Shown piece by piece: positions 25,299 to 33,774 of a stretch of DNA of 64,000 nt. The DNA is from Acidobacteriaceae bacterium (GTDB lineage: Bacteria > Acidobacteriota > Terriglobia > Terriglobales > Acidobacteriaceae). The DNA lies in the NCBI GenBank assembly GCA_025462885.1, contig JAOAPN010000003.1, forward strand, positions 1 through 64,000. The letters run 5' to 3'. Made by a program: the position numbers and the translations under genes. The notes under the pieces were generated by a model that saw only the letters and a list, made by a program, of their open reading frames with translations, did not search any database and was not told where the DNA came from. The first letter of the stretch is position 1; every line of letters begins with the position of its first letter.

Positions 25299-27644
25299 TT
25301 GCTTTATCTGTTTGATGGGTTTGAACTTAGCGAAGAAGAGTTCTCGCTAAGCCGGCACGGTAAACGAATTCCGATCGAGCCACGCGCCCTCCGCGTTCTG
25401 TTGGTGCTGGTTGGTAGCCAAGGCAAGCTGCTGGACAAGAGGAATCTTCTCGAAGCCGTTTGGAAAGACACCTTCGTCGAGGAAACGACCCTCACGCGCT
25501 CCATCGCGGTGATCCGGAAGCATCTGGAGGATGACCCGCGCGCTCCAAGATATGTTGAGACTGTCCCTACCCGCGGTTACCGCTTTATAGCGTCGGTGGA
25601 AAGCCGACCGCTACATCAGTACGATCCGACGCCAGCGATCGCGGCTTCTGAGCACGCGCCTCTGCCCGCTGCGCCGGTGGGTTTGATTGAGCCATCGCTA
25701 GTCGTACTTTCCGCAACCCCAGGCGATGCTGCTTCCGGCTTGGCAGGTAAGAGCCGTGTCTGGCTGTATGGCATTGCGTTTCTTTTTGTCGCCACGATCG
25801 GTCTCATTCTCTCCCTGTGGCACGGGTTGCTTCGCGCTTCTTCGCTGAACACGAGAGATACCCTCGTTCTAGCTGACTTCAACAACAGCACCGACGATCC
25901 CGTATTTGACGGTGCGCTGAGGCAGGGCATGATGGTGCAGTTGGAACAGTCGCCTGTGTTGCGGCTGGCCAGCGAAGGCCAGATTCGGAAGACGCTTAAA
26001 TTGATGGGCCTGCAGTCCGATGGGCCGCTCACTTCCGAAGTAAGCCGGGAGATCTGCCAGCGCATTGGCGGCGACGTGGTGCTGGATGGCTCGATCTCAC
26101 GACTGGGAGATGAATACGTTCTGGGCTTGCGCGCAAGGCGATGTGGCACTGGCGAAGAATTGGACGCAGAGCAGATTCAGATCGCCCGAAAAGAGGCCGC
26201 GCTGGGTGCGCTGAGCGAAATCGCTACCCGATTTCGCACCCGAATTGGCGAAGCCCATACCACGATCAAAGATTTAGACACGCCGCTGGCCGAGGCAACG
26301 ACCTATTCGCTGGATGCCCTCAAGGCATATAGTCAGGCGACAAGGACCTTCAGCACCAAGGGTAGCAGCGCCGCCGTGCCTTTGTTCCAGCACGCCACAG
26401 AACTGGACCCCAAGTTTGCAATGGCGCATGTCTGGCTTGGACGTATGTATGCGGATCTTGGACATGAAGCGTCCGCCATCAAGAGCACCGAAACTGCTTA
26501 TACTCTTCGAGATCGGACGAGTGACCGGGAGCGTTTCTCGATTGAAGTTTCGTATAACCTGTTGGTCTCCGGCAACCTGGAGAAGGCCAAGGCCTCATGC
26601 GAGGCGTGGATCCTGATGTATCCGCGGGACGTTTATCCTCGCACGTTTCTTTCGGGCCTTGTCTATCCCGCTTTCGGCCAATACGAAAAGGCACTCGAAG
26701 AAGCGGAGAGTGCCATTGGGATTGACCCGGATTTCGTTGTTGGATACCGGAACGCAGCCTTGAATCTGATCGCGATGGACCGTTTGCCCGAGGCAGAAAA
26801 GGTTCTGCAGCAGGCGTCGCAGCGGAAGTTATTTCTCCCAAGCTTCATCACGGATTCGTATCGCATGGCCTTTCTCAAGGGAGATCGAAACGGTATGAAA
26901 CGCGCTGCCGATGCCGCACCGACGAATCCGTGGCTGCTGAACTATCAGGCTGCAACACTCGCGCAAGCAGGGCAGATGGTTCAGGCGCGGGCACTGCAGG
27001 ACCAGGCGGTGCGTCTGAGCGAGCACGGGCAAAAGCAGGATCTGGAAGCTCAGTTGCTGGTCACCGCGTCCTTTACCGAACTTTTTTATGGCTATCCGGA
27101 CGATGCCGCGAAGCAGGTCCGCAGTGCTCTTCGGCTTTCAGCGGCAAAGAATGTCGAGTATGCCGCAGCACTGGTACTGGCTATGACAGCAAACTCTGAG
27201 GAGGCATCCAAACTGGTGAACGATCTGCTGCAACGGTTTCCGGACGACACACTCGTGCGTTACAACTACGTGCCGACAATCCGGGCGGCCCTGGCGCTGA
27301 CGAATAAGCAACCGCAGCAGGCGGTCGACCTCCTCCGAGACACAGTTCAATTCGAGTTGAGCCAACCGCTGTACCCGAGTTATCTGCGCGGCCAGGCATA
27401 TCTTGCAATGGGTCAGGCGTCGCAAGCTTCGGCGGAATTCAAGAAGATCGTCGACCGCCCTGGGCTGGTATTGAATGACCCTCTCCTGAACGTCGCCCAG
27501 ATCAATTTGGCCGGGGCCTACGCGGCGAAGGGCGATAAAGATAGTGCCAAGGTAGCTTACGACGCTGTCCTACAGCGTTGGACCAACGCAGACTCCGGGC
27601 TACAGATCATGCAACAGACAAAAAAGGAACGCGCCAAACTTTAG
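25299..27644 (+). CDS. membrane-anchored winged-helix regulator with TPR repeats
   Basis: A 781-residue protein. The TTG start behind GAGGG gives LYLFDGFELSEEEFSL, the typical opening of the OmpR/CadC-type winged helix (residues 1-100; GKRIPIEPRALRVLLVLV, LLEAVWKDTFVEETTLTRSI, YVETVPTRGYRFIA). A proline-rich linker leads to one membrane helix (VWLYGIAFLFVATIGLILSL, about 150-170). Next is a FlgO/TolB-like domain (TLVLADFNNSTDDPVFDGAL). The rest is TPR (AYSQATRTF, then ELDPKFAMAHVWLGRMYADLG). This is the common acidobacterial ToxR-like one-component architecture: a cytoplasmic DNA-binding head and a periplasmic TPR sensor. The target is unknown; the di-haem gene downstream on the same strand is a candidate. 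Confidence 0.88.
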   Translation: MLYLFDGFELSEEEFSLSRHGKRIPIEPRALRVLLVLVGSQGKLLDKRNLLEAVWKDTFVEETTLTRSIAVIRKHLEDDPRAPRYVETVPTRGYRFIASVESRPLHQYDPTPAIAASEHAPLPAAPVGLIEPSLVVLSATPGDAASGLAGKSRVWLYGIAFLFVATIGLILSLWHGLLRASSLNTRDTLVLADFNNSTDDPVFDGALRQGMMVQLEQSPVLRLASEGQIRKTLKLMGLQSDGPLTSEVSREICQRIGGDVVLDGSISRLGDEYVLGLRARRCGTGEELDAEQIQIARKEAALGALSEIATRFRTRIGEAHTTIKDLDTPLAEATTYSLDALKAYSQATRTFSTKGSSAAVPLFQHATELDPKFAMAHVWLGRMYADLGHEASAIKSTETAYTLRDRTSDRERFSIEVSYNLLVSGNLEKAKASCEAWILMYPRDVYPRTFLSGLVYPAFGQYEKALEEAESAIGIDPDFVVGYRNAALNLIAMDRLPEAEKVLQQASQRKLFLPSFITDSYRMAFLKGDRNGMKRAADAAPTNPWLLNYQAATLAQAGQMVQARALQDQAVRLSEHGQKQDLEAQLLVTASFTELFYGYPDDAAKQVRSALRLSAAKNVEYAAALVLAMTANSEEASKLVNDLLQRFPDDTLVRYNYVPTIRAALALTNKQPQQAVDLLRDTVQFELSQPLYPSYLRGQAYLAMGQASQASAEFKKIVDRPGLVLNDPLLNVAQINLAGAYAAKGDKDSAKVAYDAVLQRWTNADSGLQIMQQTKKERAKL

Positions 27645-27944
27645 ACTTTAGAAGGTGCGGTGCGGAATCGGACCCTCTCAGGCAGTCCATGGGTAACTTG
27701 CGCTACAGAGTGCGAGCGCACAGGTAGCTGCTATCTGCTTGCATTCAAAGTCCTAAGCTCCCAAATAAAAACCTCATAAGAACCTAAGAAGCAAAATCGA
27801 AAAAACAGGGCAGTGTAGAGCTACTCCCCCGGTACGGAAAGCGATTCGTCCAAGACGCGTTGGTCTGTCGATTTCGATTTTTCGGCATGCGTGGATGCGT
27901 GTATCCGTCACCGGGATTGATGTCTCATTCAAGGAGATCGACCG
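27645..27944. other. intergenic, promoter region of the di-haem gene
   Basis: This holds an A-rich stretch near 27765-27810 and an AAGGAG ribosome-binding site at its right end. No other structure was found. Confidence 0.4.
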
Positions 27945-29468
27945 TTGAAGCCCTGCTACTGTGGTGCTCGTTCGCTGTTCCTGCTGCTTACCTTAATTCT
28001 GCCTCTTCAAGTCGCTCTGGCTCAACGCGGTCCGCAACGGTTCCGCGCCAGTGATCCGGGACCTCGGCCAAATCCGAAGAGTTCTATTCCCGCTGCCGTG
28101 CCTGAGCTCAACGCCAATGAGATTGCCCTCTTCACGGAGAGCCTGCTCCGCGTATCGGAACTTGAGGGCACCTGCGACACCTGCGTGCAACAACCGCAAG
28201 GCGTATTGCCCATTGATCCTGATCCGTCCAACCCTTTCTCGCCGAAGAAGCTGGTCAATTCCGCCGGCATGGGGCCGGTATTTAATGCTGACCAGTGCTT
28301 CACATGCCACATGCAGCCGACCATCGGTGGAAGCGCCCGCAGGGACAACGCAGCGTACGAGGTCGCACAGAGAATGGGTGCGACCAATAACGTGCCAAGT
28401 TTCGAGGAACGTAACGGGGCTTTCCGAGAGGTGCGTTTCAAGTTCGATAAGTACGGTTCGCGCGACGGCGGTGTGCATAGCCTGTTTACCGTTGCCGGTC
28501 GATCTGACGTTCCCGCCTCCTGTCGCTTGGAGCAACCCGACTTCGAGAAGGAACTAAGGCAACGCAATCTGGCGTTTCGCATTCCCCTGCAGCTCTTTGG
28601 ACTGGGACTGATCGAATCCATTCAGGACTCCACCATCCGGGAGAACATGCGTGCTGATCGCTATGAGAAGCAGTCGCTGGGGATTGAGGGACGTCCGAAT
28701 ATCAATCCAAATACTGGAACGATCAGCCGGTTCGGCTGGAAGGCTCAGAATGCGTCACTGACCGTTTTTGCCGGGGAGGCCTATAACGTCGAGATGGGCA
28801 TCAGCAACGACTTGTTCCCCATTAGCCGTAACGAAAACCCTGACTGCAACAAGGCTTATGAACCGTTCGACGTGCCGCGTACCGACGACATCTCCTACAA
28901 CAATCCGTTGAAAATCATGCCGGCCTGGCTGATGTTTACCGAGTTCATGCGGTTTGTGGATGCACCGCAGCCAGCACCGATGTCTTCGTCTGCGTCACGG
29001 GGCCAGCATCTCTTTAAAGAAGTTGGATGTGCGCTCTGCCATACTCCGTCCATGAAAACACCTGGCACTGCCAATCCCAGCAGTCAGTGGGATGAGGTAG
29101 GGGCGCATACTGTAGCGCTTCGTGGGCAGACGGTGAACCTCTACTCAGACCTGCTGATTCATCATATGGGCGCAACGCTCGCAGACAATATTGTGCAGGG
29201 AAATGCAGGGCCGGACGAATTCCGAACGACACCGCTGTGGGGTGTAGGCCAACGGATCTATTTCCTGCATGACGGCCGTACTTCGGACTTGATGACCGTC
29301 ATCCAGGACCACTTTTCGTTCCCCGGTTTTGACGGCGGCGATAATCCTGCGAGAGATCGCGATTCGGGAAAGTATGGCTTCTCTGAGGCCAATGGAACGG
29401 TCGGCCGTTTCAATCGCCTGTCGGAGTCGGACAAGCAAGCGATTCTCGAATTCTTGAGGACGCTGTAG
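27945..29468 (+). CDS. di-haem oxidoreductase (DUF1111 / DHOR family)
   Basis: A 507-residue protein. The TTG start behind AAGGAG gives a signal peptide (LFLLLTLILPLQVALAQ), so it acts in the periplasm. Two c-type haem sites are visible, CFTCH at 118-122 and CALCH at 362-366. Signature blocks are SAGMGPVFNADQCFTCH, PLQLFGLGLIESIQD, RFGWKAQNASL and a C-terminal TPLWGVGQRIYFLHDGRT, then LSESDKQAILEFLRTL. The family is related to di-haem peroxidases and is thought to oxidise an unknown substrate while passing electrons to a cytochrome chain. Length and motifs are normal. A small exported protein gene follows after 18 bp and is probably co-transcribed. Confidence 0.9.
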   Translation: MKPCYCGARSLFLLLTLILPLQVALAQRGPQRFRASDPGPRPNPKSSIPAAVPELNANEIALFTESLLRVSELEGTCDTCVQQPQGVLPIDPDPSNPFSPKKLVNSAGMGPVFNADQCFTCHMQPTIGGSARRDNAAYEVAQRMGATNNVPSFEERNGAFREVRFKFDKYGSRDGGVHSLFTVAGRSDVPASCRLEQPDFEKELRQRNLAFRIPLQLFGLGLIESIQDSTIRENMRADRYEKQSLGIEGRPNINPNTGTISRFGWKAQNASLTVFAGEAYNVEMGISNDLFPISRNENPDCNKAYEPFDVPRTDDISYNNPLKIMPAWLMFTEFMRFVDAPQPAPMSSSASRGQHLFKEVGCALCHTPSMKTPGTANPSSQWDEVGAHTVALRGQTVNLYSDLLIHHMGATLADNIVQGNAGPDEFRTTPLWGVGQRIYFLHDGRTSDLMTVIQDHFSFPGFDGGDNPARDRDSGKYGFSEANGTVGRFNRLSESDKQAILEFLRTL

Positions 29469-29486
29469 CACTCCGTATCTGGAGAA

Positions 29487-30020
29487 ATGAACATGACCAA
29501 GCTACAAACATCTAGCATCCTTTGCTGTCTTCTGATTCCCTCTTACATCCGGGGCGTGGAACCTGCCCCGGACCTATTTCTCGGAACCTGGGTATTGGAG
29601 CCGAAGGCGTCCCACTATCCTGGCAATAGCTGTCCGAAGCAGATGACAATTGAAATGACTCGCGAAACGCGCGGTGTTCATTACCACTCTCACACGCAAC
29701 CGAGCACCGGCGATGCTTTCGATGTGGACTACATCGCCAACTACAACGGCAAGCCCGTGATGGTGACTGGCAGCAAAGGCATACTGCTTCCCGTCAGTCT
29801 CGAACGGAAAGGAATCACCATCATTGCAACCTACCGAAGTGCATTCCAGGTGATGGCTACCAGCCAGCGAGTCCTCTCCGCAGACAACAACACCATGACG
29901 ATCACGACGGTGTCCTATGTTCCGATGGGCACGGCCGTGACGAATGTCGGCGTTTACAGGAGGGCACCATCTTCGTCGTCCCCGCTGCAGGCGTTGCCAA
30001 AGCAACTGCCAGCCTTCTGA
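29487..30020 (+). CDS. hypothetical exported protein
   Basis: A 177-residue protein with two in-frame starts, ATG 29487 and ATG 29493; the second is better spaced from GGAG. The signal peptide is SSILCCLLIPSYIRG. The mature sequence opens DLFLGTWVLEPKASHYP, a strand-turn pattern common to acidobacterial small exported beta-barrel proteins that begin with a W-x-L-D/E-x-x-x-S motif. The rest is all-beta (FDVDYIANYNGKPVMVTG). It follows the di-haem gene closely and is probably in the same operon. Its function is not known. Confidence 0.65.
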   Translation: MNMTKLQTSSILCCLLIPSYIRGVEPAPDLFLGTWVLEPKASHYPGNSCPKQMTIEMTRETRGVHYHSHTQPSTGDAFDVDYIANYNGKPVMVTGSKGILLPVSLERKGITIIATYRSAFQVMATSQRVLSADNNTMTITTVSYVPMGTAVTNVGVYRRAPSSSSPLQALPKQLPAF

Positions 30021-30035
30021 GAATGAAGTACATGT

Positions 30036-31169
30036 CTACCGTGTGGATTTTGTGAGGAAGCGGCGGCCCAGCCATTCGCGGACTGGCTCGTCGTAGAGTT
30101 TGAGGCAGGCGAAGGCAATGAGCAAAGCTGTGATCAGCAGGAATGCGCCTTCGATCGCTCCGGTTGCGGGCGGGACTTTTTTCTGGATGACGTACGCGGT
30201 GTAGACGTAGATGAGCGGGTAGTGAGTGATGTAGAGGGGGTAGGAGATGTCTCCGAGGAGCTTGCAGAGACGGTTCGCGCCTGCTCCGACGAGGGTGCCG
30301 CCTGCGCCCATGGCTACGATGATGGGGAAGAGGACGATGATGCAGAAGGACTCGTAGAGGCCGTTTGCCCAGAGGTATTGTGGGCCTCCGATGCGTGGGA
30401 AGGCGAGCGATAGGACGATCAGGAGGCTGCAGAGGGCGAAGGCTCCCTTGACGTGAATGCGCATACCCAGGCGCATGAGCAGCATGCCTCCGAAGAAAGG
30501 GAAGAGAAGGCGGGCGAAGCCGATGTGGAGCTGCGCTCTGTCGACGGCCCAGCCTCCGATGACGTCTCCGCGTGGGCCGAAGAGCAGGTACTGCATGAGG
30601 AAGAGGGCGGACAGGAAGACGAAGATGCCGAGGAGCTTGTTCGAGAGCTTGCGGAGGCCGAGGGCATAGGCGATATTGGCGATGTACTCGAAGAAGAGGG
30701 ACCAGGCGGGGCCGTCGAGGGGGTGCATCTCATCCCAGCCACGGATGTCCATGGACTTAAGCAAGGGGAGCATGGTGAAGCCGACCAGCATGACGAGGAG
30801 CATCTTCCAGACGGGCGTGGTGGCGACGAGCGGGAAGACGGTGCCTGCCTGGAGGTAGAAGAGCGCGGCTCCGATCATGGTGCCGATGATGACCATGGGT
30901 TGGAGGCGGATGAGGCGGCGCTTGTAGAAGTCCCACTGGGTCATCTTGCCCCAGCGGTCGTCGTAGGCGTAGGCGACGACGAAGCCGGAGAGAAGGAAGA
31001 AGAAGTCGACGGCGAGGTAGCCGTGGTTGAGATGCTGCTTGAAGACGCTCCCTTCGGCGTAGGCCTCGAAGGTGTGGAAGATGACGACTGTAATGGCGGC
31101 TACGCCGCGCAGGCCGTCGAGGATCTTGTAGTGGCTCTTGGCTGGGAGAGCGGGGGAAGTCGTATTCAT
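30036..31169 (-). CDS. acyltransferase family 3 (membrane O-acyltransferase)
   Basis: A 377-residue integral membrane protein of the acyltransferase_3 family, which transfers acetyl or other acyl groups to cell-surface sugars or lipids. The hallmark YKILDGLRGVAAITVVIFHTF carries the conserved R and the catalytic-type His. YLAVDFFFLLSGFVVAYAY and the R-rich cytoplasmic segment YKRRLIRLQPM follow. About ten membrane helices are visible, ending LLITALLIAFACLKLYDEPV, then a short basic tail (EWLGRRFL). The ATG at 31169 (MNTTSP) is chosen because the MYYGCQL extension at 31190 has no ribosome-binding site. It is convergent with the preceding exported-protein gene, leaving only 15 bp between stops. 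No neighbouring glycan genes reveal the substrate. Confidence 0.9.
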   Translation of the reverse strand: MNTTSPALPAKSHYKILDGLRGVAAITVVIFHTFEAYAEGSVFKQHLNHGYLAVDFFFLLSGFVVAYAYDDRWGKMTQWDFYKRRLIRLQPMVIIGTMIGAALFYLQAGTVFPLVATTPVWKMLLVMLVGFTMLPLLKSMDIRGWDEMHPLDGPAWSLFFEYIANIAYALGLRKLSNKLLGIFVFLSALFLMQYLLFGPRGDVIGGWAVDRAQLHIGFARLLFPFFGGMLLMRLGMRIHVKGAFALCSLLIVLSLAFPRIGGPQYLWANGLYESFCIIVLFPIIVAMGAGGTLVGAGANRLCKLLGDISYPLYITHYPLIYVYTAYVIQKKVPPATGAIEGAFLLITALLIAFACLKLYDEPVREWLGRRFLTKSTR

Positions 31170-31365
31170 GAGCTGGCATCCATAGTACATAGGCTCGGGT
31201 TCGCTATGGAATGGCGTTGCTATTGGGCGGTAACTGAAAGCAGGCGGCGTCCAGCTTCTCGCCCAGCTTTACGTCCAGCTTCGTGCCCGGCTGCGCCCAA
31301 ACCGTCACGAGTGACGGAGTGTAGGCGAGGCCTATATTTTGTCTACCTAATGTCAATCACGCACC

Positions 31366-31923
31366 TCAGCCCTGGGACAACTTGCGATGCATCAGGAAGC
31401 CGGCGATGAGAAAGTAGACTCCGCCAAAGATCGCGTAGCCTCCGAGGTCTTTAATGTGTGTCTTGTCGTGGAGCCCGCCCAGAATGAAGGCCACCCCTGC
31501 TGCCGCGGACTGCAGGCCGCTCAGGATCATTGCCCACTGCCCGCCCAGCTGTTTTCTGCGAGAGATGCCGACGGCAAGTTGCGCAAGTCCGGCGGCGAAT
31601 GCCCAGGCACCGAAGGTGACGACGGCCTGCTGAGGAGACTTGAAGGCGGTGAGGGCTATTCCGATCACTGCGAGAGATCCCAGGACCACGTTGATGTATT
31701 GTGCGGTGGGTGGGCCGGAGCGGGCGGAAGATCTCAGGTCATACACGGTGCAGGCGACATCCCAGAGCGGATAGAGGATCAGGAGACCAGCGGCTAATGC
31801 GGGATTGCTGGCTGCCGTTGCGATGACGATGCCAGCCCAGAGTAGTTGGACGGCGGTGCGAGTGAAGTAGAGGTTGCGTAACGAATGCGCTTGTAGTTGT
31901 TCGATGGGTGCGGTGCTGGACAT
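31366..31923 (-). CDS. DUF308/HdeD-like membrane protein
   Basis: A 185-residue protein behind AAAGGAG. About six membrane helices are visible (LLWAGIVIATAASNPALAAG, INVVLGSLAVIGIALTAF, VVTFGAWAFAAGLAQLAVGI, GGYAIFGGVYFLIAGFLMH). The pattern of paired helices with GI/GAW motifs fits the DUF308/HdeD superfamily of small membrane proteins often linked to stress. It stands just downstream of a TetR gene on the same strand. Its upstream region has a degenerate copy of the site found in front of that regulator, so it is probably controlled by it. Confidence 0.75.
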   Translation of the reverse strand: MSSTAPIEQLQAHSLRNLYFTRTAVQLLWAGIVIATAASNPALAAGLLILYPLWDVACTVYDLRSSARSGPPTAQYINVVLGSLAVIGIALTAFKSPQQAVVTFGAWAFAAGLAQLAVGISRRKQLGGQWAMILSGLQSAAAGVAFILGGLHDKTHIKDLGGYAIFGGVYFLIAGFLMHRKLSQG

Positions 31924-31940
31924 GTGAACTCCTTTGACTA

Positions 31941-31952
31941 TCTTCTAGTTGG
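31941..31952. promoter_or_regulatory. degenerate TetR-type operator before the DUF308 gene
   Basis: On the coding strand this reads CCAACTAGAAGA, nine of twelve positions matching the perfect palindrome CCTACTAGTAGG in front of the TetR gene, centred on the same CTAG. It lies 18 bp upstream of the ATG, where repressor binding would block transcription. Confidence 0.4.
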
Positions 31953-31993
31953 TAGGTTGAATGGGTAGACGAAAGCCTAGCCAATTTTGCCGG

Positions 31994-32575
31994 TTAGGAT
32001 TTACGCGTGGAGATACGTTGTAATGCACTGGTGGTAACGGTCTGGAACACATCGCAGCTTCCGAGAGCTCGGGCGGATAGCATTGCGCCGTGGACGGTCG
32101 CCATGAAGGTTTGTGCCTCGTCTTCAGGGGTTCCTTGGAGTTTCAACGTCCGCTTGCTGATACCTTCTTCAAGCGTCCCTCGAATCCATCCACTCAACTC
32201 CAGAAAGTGTTGCTGGACCTCGAAGCGAACTTCCTCGGGAAGGCTGGGCAGTTCGGCTGCCAGCAACGCGGCTATGCAGAATGGCTGACTCTTGTCTCGA
32301 ATGCAGCCCTCCCAGTGCTGGACATAGGCATGGAGTCGGGCCAGGGGGGCGTCAATCGTTTGCGTCAAGAACTGTGTCCCCTGCAGCAACCCCTCTCGAT
32401 GAGCTTTGAGGACGGCGACAACCAGGCTCGCTTTCGTCGGGAAGTGATAATGAATACTGGCCTTCCGAATCTGGACCGCTTCAGCGATATCGGCGTAGCT
32501 GAATGCCGAATAACCGAGATCAGTGATCAGGGTCTTGGCCGTTTGGAGGATGCGATCTGCGGTTTCACCTTGCAT
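31994..32575 (-). CDS. TetR-family transcriptional regulator
   Basis: A 193-residue protein from the ATG at 32575; an upstream in-frame start at 32611 has no ribosome-binding site and would put the operator inside the gene. The TetR HTH reads RILQTAKTLITDLGYSAFSYADIAEAVQIRKASIHYHFPTK, cut here to its key parts: YADIAEAV and SIHYHFPTK. The C-terminal ligand-binding part (LARLHAYVQHWEGCI, FCIAALLAAELPSLP) is like TetR_C_33 (YcdC-related) proteins. It presumably represses itself and the DUF308 gene behind it through the paired palindromic sites. Confidence 0.88.
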   Translation of the reverse strand: MQGETADRILQTAKTLITDLGYSAFSYADIAEAVQIRKASIHYHFPTKASLVVAVLKAHREGLLQGTQFLTQTIDAPLARLHAYVQHWEGCIRDKSQPFCIAALLAAELPSLPEEVRFEVQQHFLELSGWIRGTLEEGISKRTLKLQGTPEDEAQTFMATVHGAMLSARALGSCDVFQTVTTSALQRISTRKS

Positions 32576-32588
32576 GCTTATAAGACTA

Positions 32589-32600
32589 CCTACTAGTAGG
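32589..32600. promoter_or_regulatory. perfect palindromic operator of the TetR gene
   Basis: CCTACTAGTAGG is a perfect 12-bp palindrome 14 bp upstream of the TetR start codon. Size, symmetry and position are those of an autoregulatory TetR operator. Confidence 0.55.
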
Positions 32601-32659
32601 ACGCGATGCAAAGAATTTTGATCGAGAAGCTATCTCCTCGCAGAATCCTGACTAACGCG

Positions 32660-32689
32660 CATCTCGTCAGCGACGTCGCTGACGAGATG
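32660..32689. repeat. perfect 30-bp palindrome
   Basis: CATCTCGTCAGCGAC is followed at once by its exact reverse complement. It lies between the TetR gene and the end of the EamA gene, 57 bp beyond the EamA stop. There is no loop and no T-run, so as RNA it is a poor intrinsic terminator. As DNA it could be a protein-binding site or a cruciform. Confidence 0.6.
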
Positions 32690-32745
32690 ACGAGTTGTGA
32701 GGAATTGGAGACTACAATCATGTCCGATCCGGCGCAGGAGTGGCG

Positions 32746-33579
32746 TCACCTCGACTTGAGGACTAAAAATCTAATCCCGAGGCAAATGATTGATGCCGAG
32801 ACCACTCTGCGCCATGTGAATGCTTCTCCGAGAAAGAGAACCCCAAGGACTATTGCCCAAAGAACACTCGTTTCCCGCAGTGCGGAGACGACCCCGACGT
32901 CAACGTAGTGCGTGGCCCATAAGACGAGCGTGTAGGCAGCCAGTGAGAATACACCGGCTCCTACGGCACGCGGCAGATTCTCAGTTTTGACTATCTGGAC
33001 GGGGATCCGCAGCAAAAGCAGCACAACAGGCATAAGGAGATAACTGGCGAAGACCCACGCCGTGTAGGTGAGGGTGTTCTGGGAGCGCTGTATGCCCATG
33101 CCGTCTGTCACGGTGTAGGCGGCGATTACTGCTCCGGTAGCGAGGGCCGAGAGGGTGGCTCGTGTGCTGGCCCTCTCTTTCCCGGTGGAGAGAAATACGA
33201 TACCGGCGGAGATCATCGCAACGCCGCTGATGGCGGGGACATTGGGCCTTTGATGCATGAGGACGAAGGCGCCAAAGGTGACCAGCAGAGGCGAGATGCC
33301 ACGAGCGATGGGATAGGCGCTGCTGAAATCACTGATGCGATAGTTCTGTAGCAGGAGGAGGTTGTACACGACGTGGAGGACCGCGGACAATGCGATGCAC
33401 GCCCAAGATGATCCAACTGGCAAAGGGACGAACGGAAGACACATCAAAGCCAGCACGCCCATTGAGGTGGACATGTTCGCCATGAACTGCGAGCGGTCGC
33501 TGCTGCCCTTGAGCTGGGCGTTCCAGGTGGCGTGGAGGATAGCGGAAAGAAGAACCAGAATGACTGAATGCCGGTGCAT
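32746..33579 (-). CDS. EamA/DMT-family transporter
   Basis: A 277-residue protein behind GAGGTC. Ten membrane helices in two repeats of five form the EamA (drug/metabolite transporter) fold. Visible helices include VILVLLSAILHATWNAQLKG (the conserved helix 1 with HATWNA), YPIARGISPLLVTFGAFVLM, AISGVAMISAGIVFLS, ATGAVIAAYTVTDGMG, TLVLWATHYVDVGVVSALRE and VLGVLFLGEAF. Such proteins export or import small metabolites; the substrate cannot be told. It is a single gene with a palindrome after it. Confidence 0.88.
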   Translation of the reverse strand: MHRHSVILVLLSAILHATWNAQLKGSSDRSQFMANMSTSMGVLALMCLPFVPLPVGSSWACIALSAVLHVVYNLLLLQNYRISDFSSAYPIARGISPLLVTFGAFVLMHQRPNVPAISGVAMISAGIVFLSTGKERASTRATLSALATGAVIAAYTVTDGMGIQRSQNTLTYTAWVFASYLLMPVVLLLLRIPVQIVKTENLPRAVGAGVFSLAAYTLVLWATHYVDVGVVSALRETSVLWAIVLGVLFLGEAFTWRRVVSASIICLGIRFLVLKSR

Positions 33580-33774
33580 GAAGCTGACCTCGGGACTGGG
33601 TATAAGGCGAACCTACGGCCTTACAACCACCCCCTCTAGCCTTTTATGCTTCGGGTGCCAGCCGCTTGCGGCTGCTGTAGCGCTCGGTCCGGCCCGTTGG
33701 GTACGGCGGAACCCTAGCCACCTCAGGTTAGTAAATACATCGTAGAGACGCGGCGTCAGCTTCGCAAACGGATC

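Noticed and set aside
30453..31409. 318-codon open frame on the plus strand
   Set aside because: Antisense to the acyltransferase. Its Glu/Asp/Gly-rich sequence is the mirror of hydrophobic membrane-helix codons.
33659..33674. CAGCCGC-TT-GCGGCTG hairpin beyond the mannosidase gene
   Set aside because: The loop is too short and no T-run follows, so it is not convincing as a terminator.
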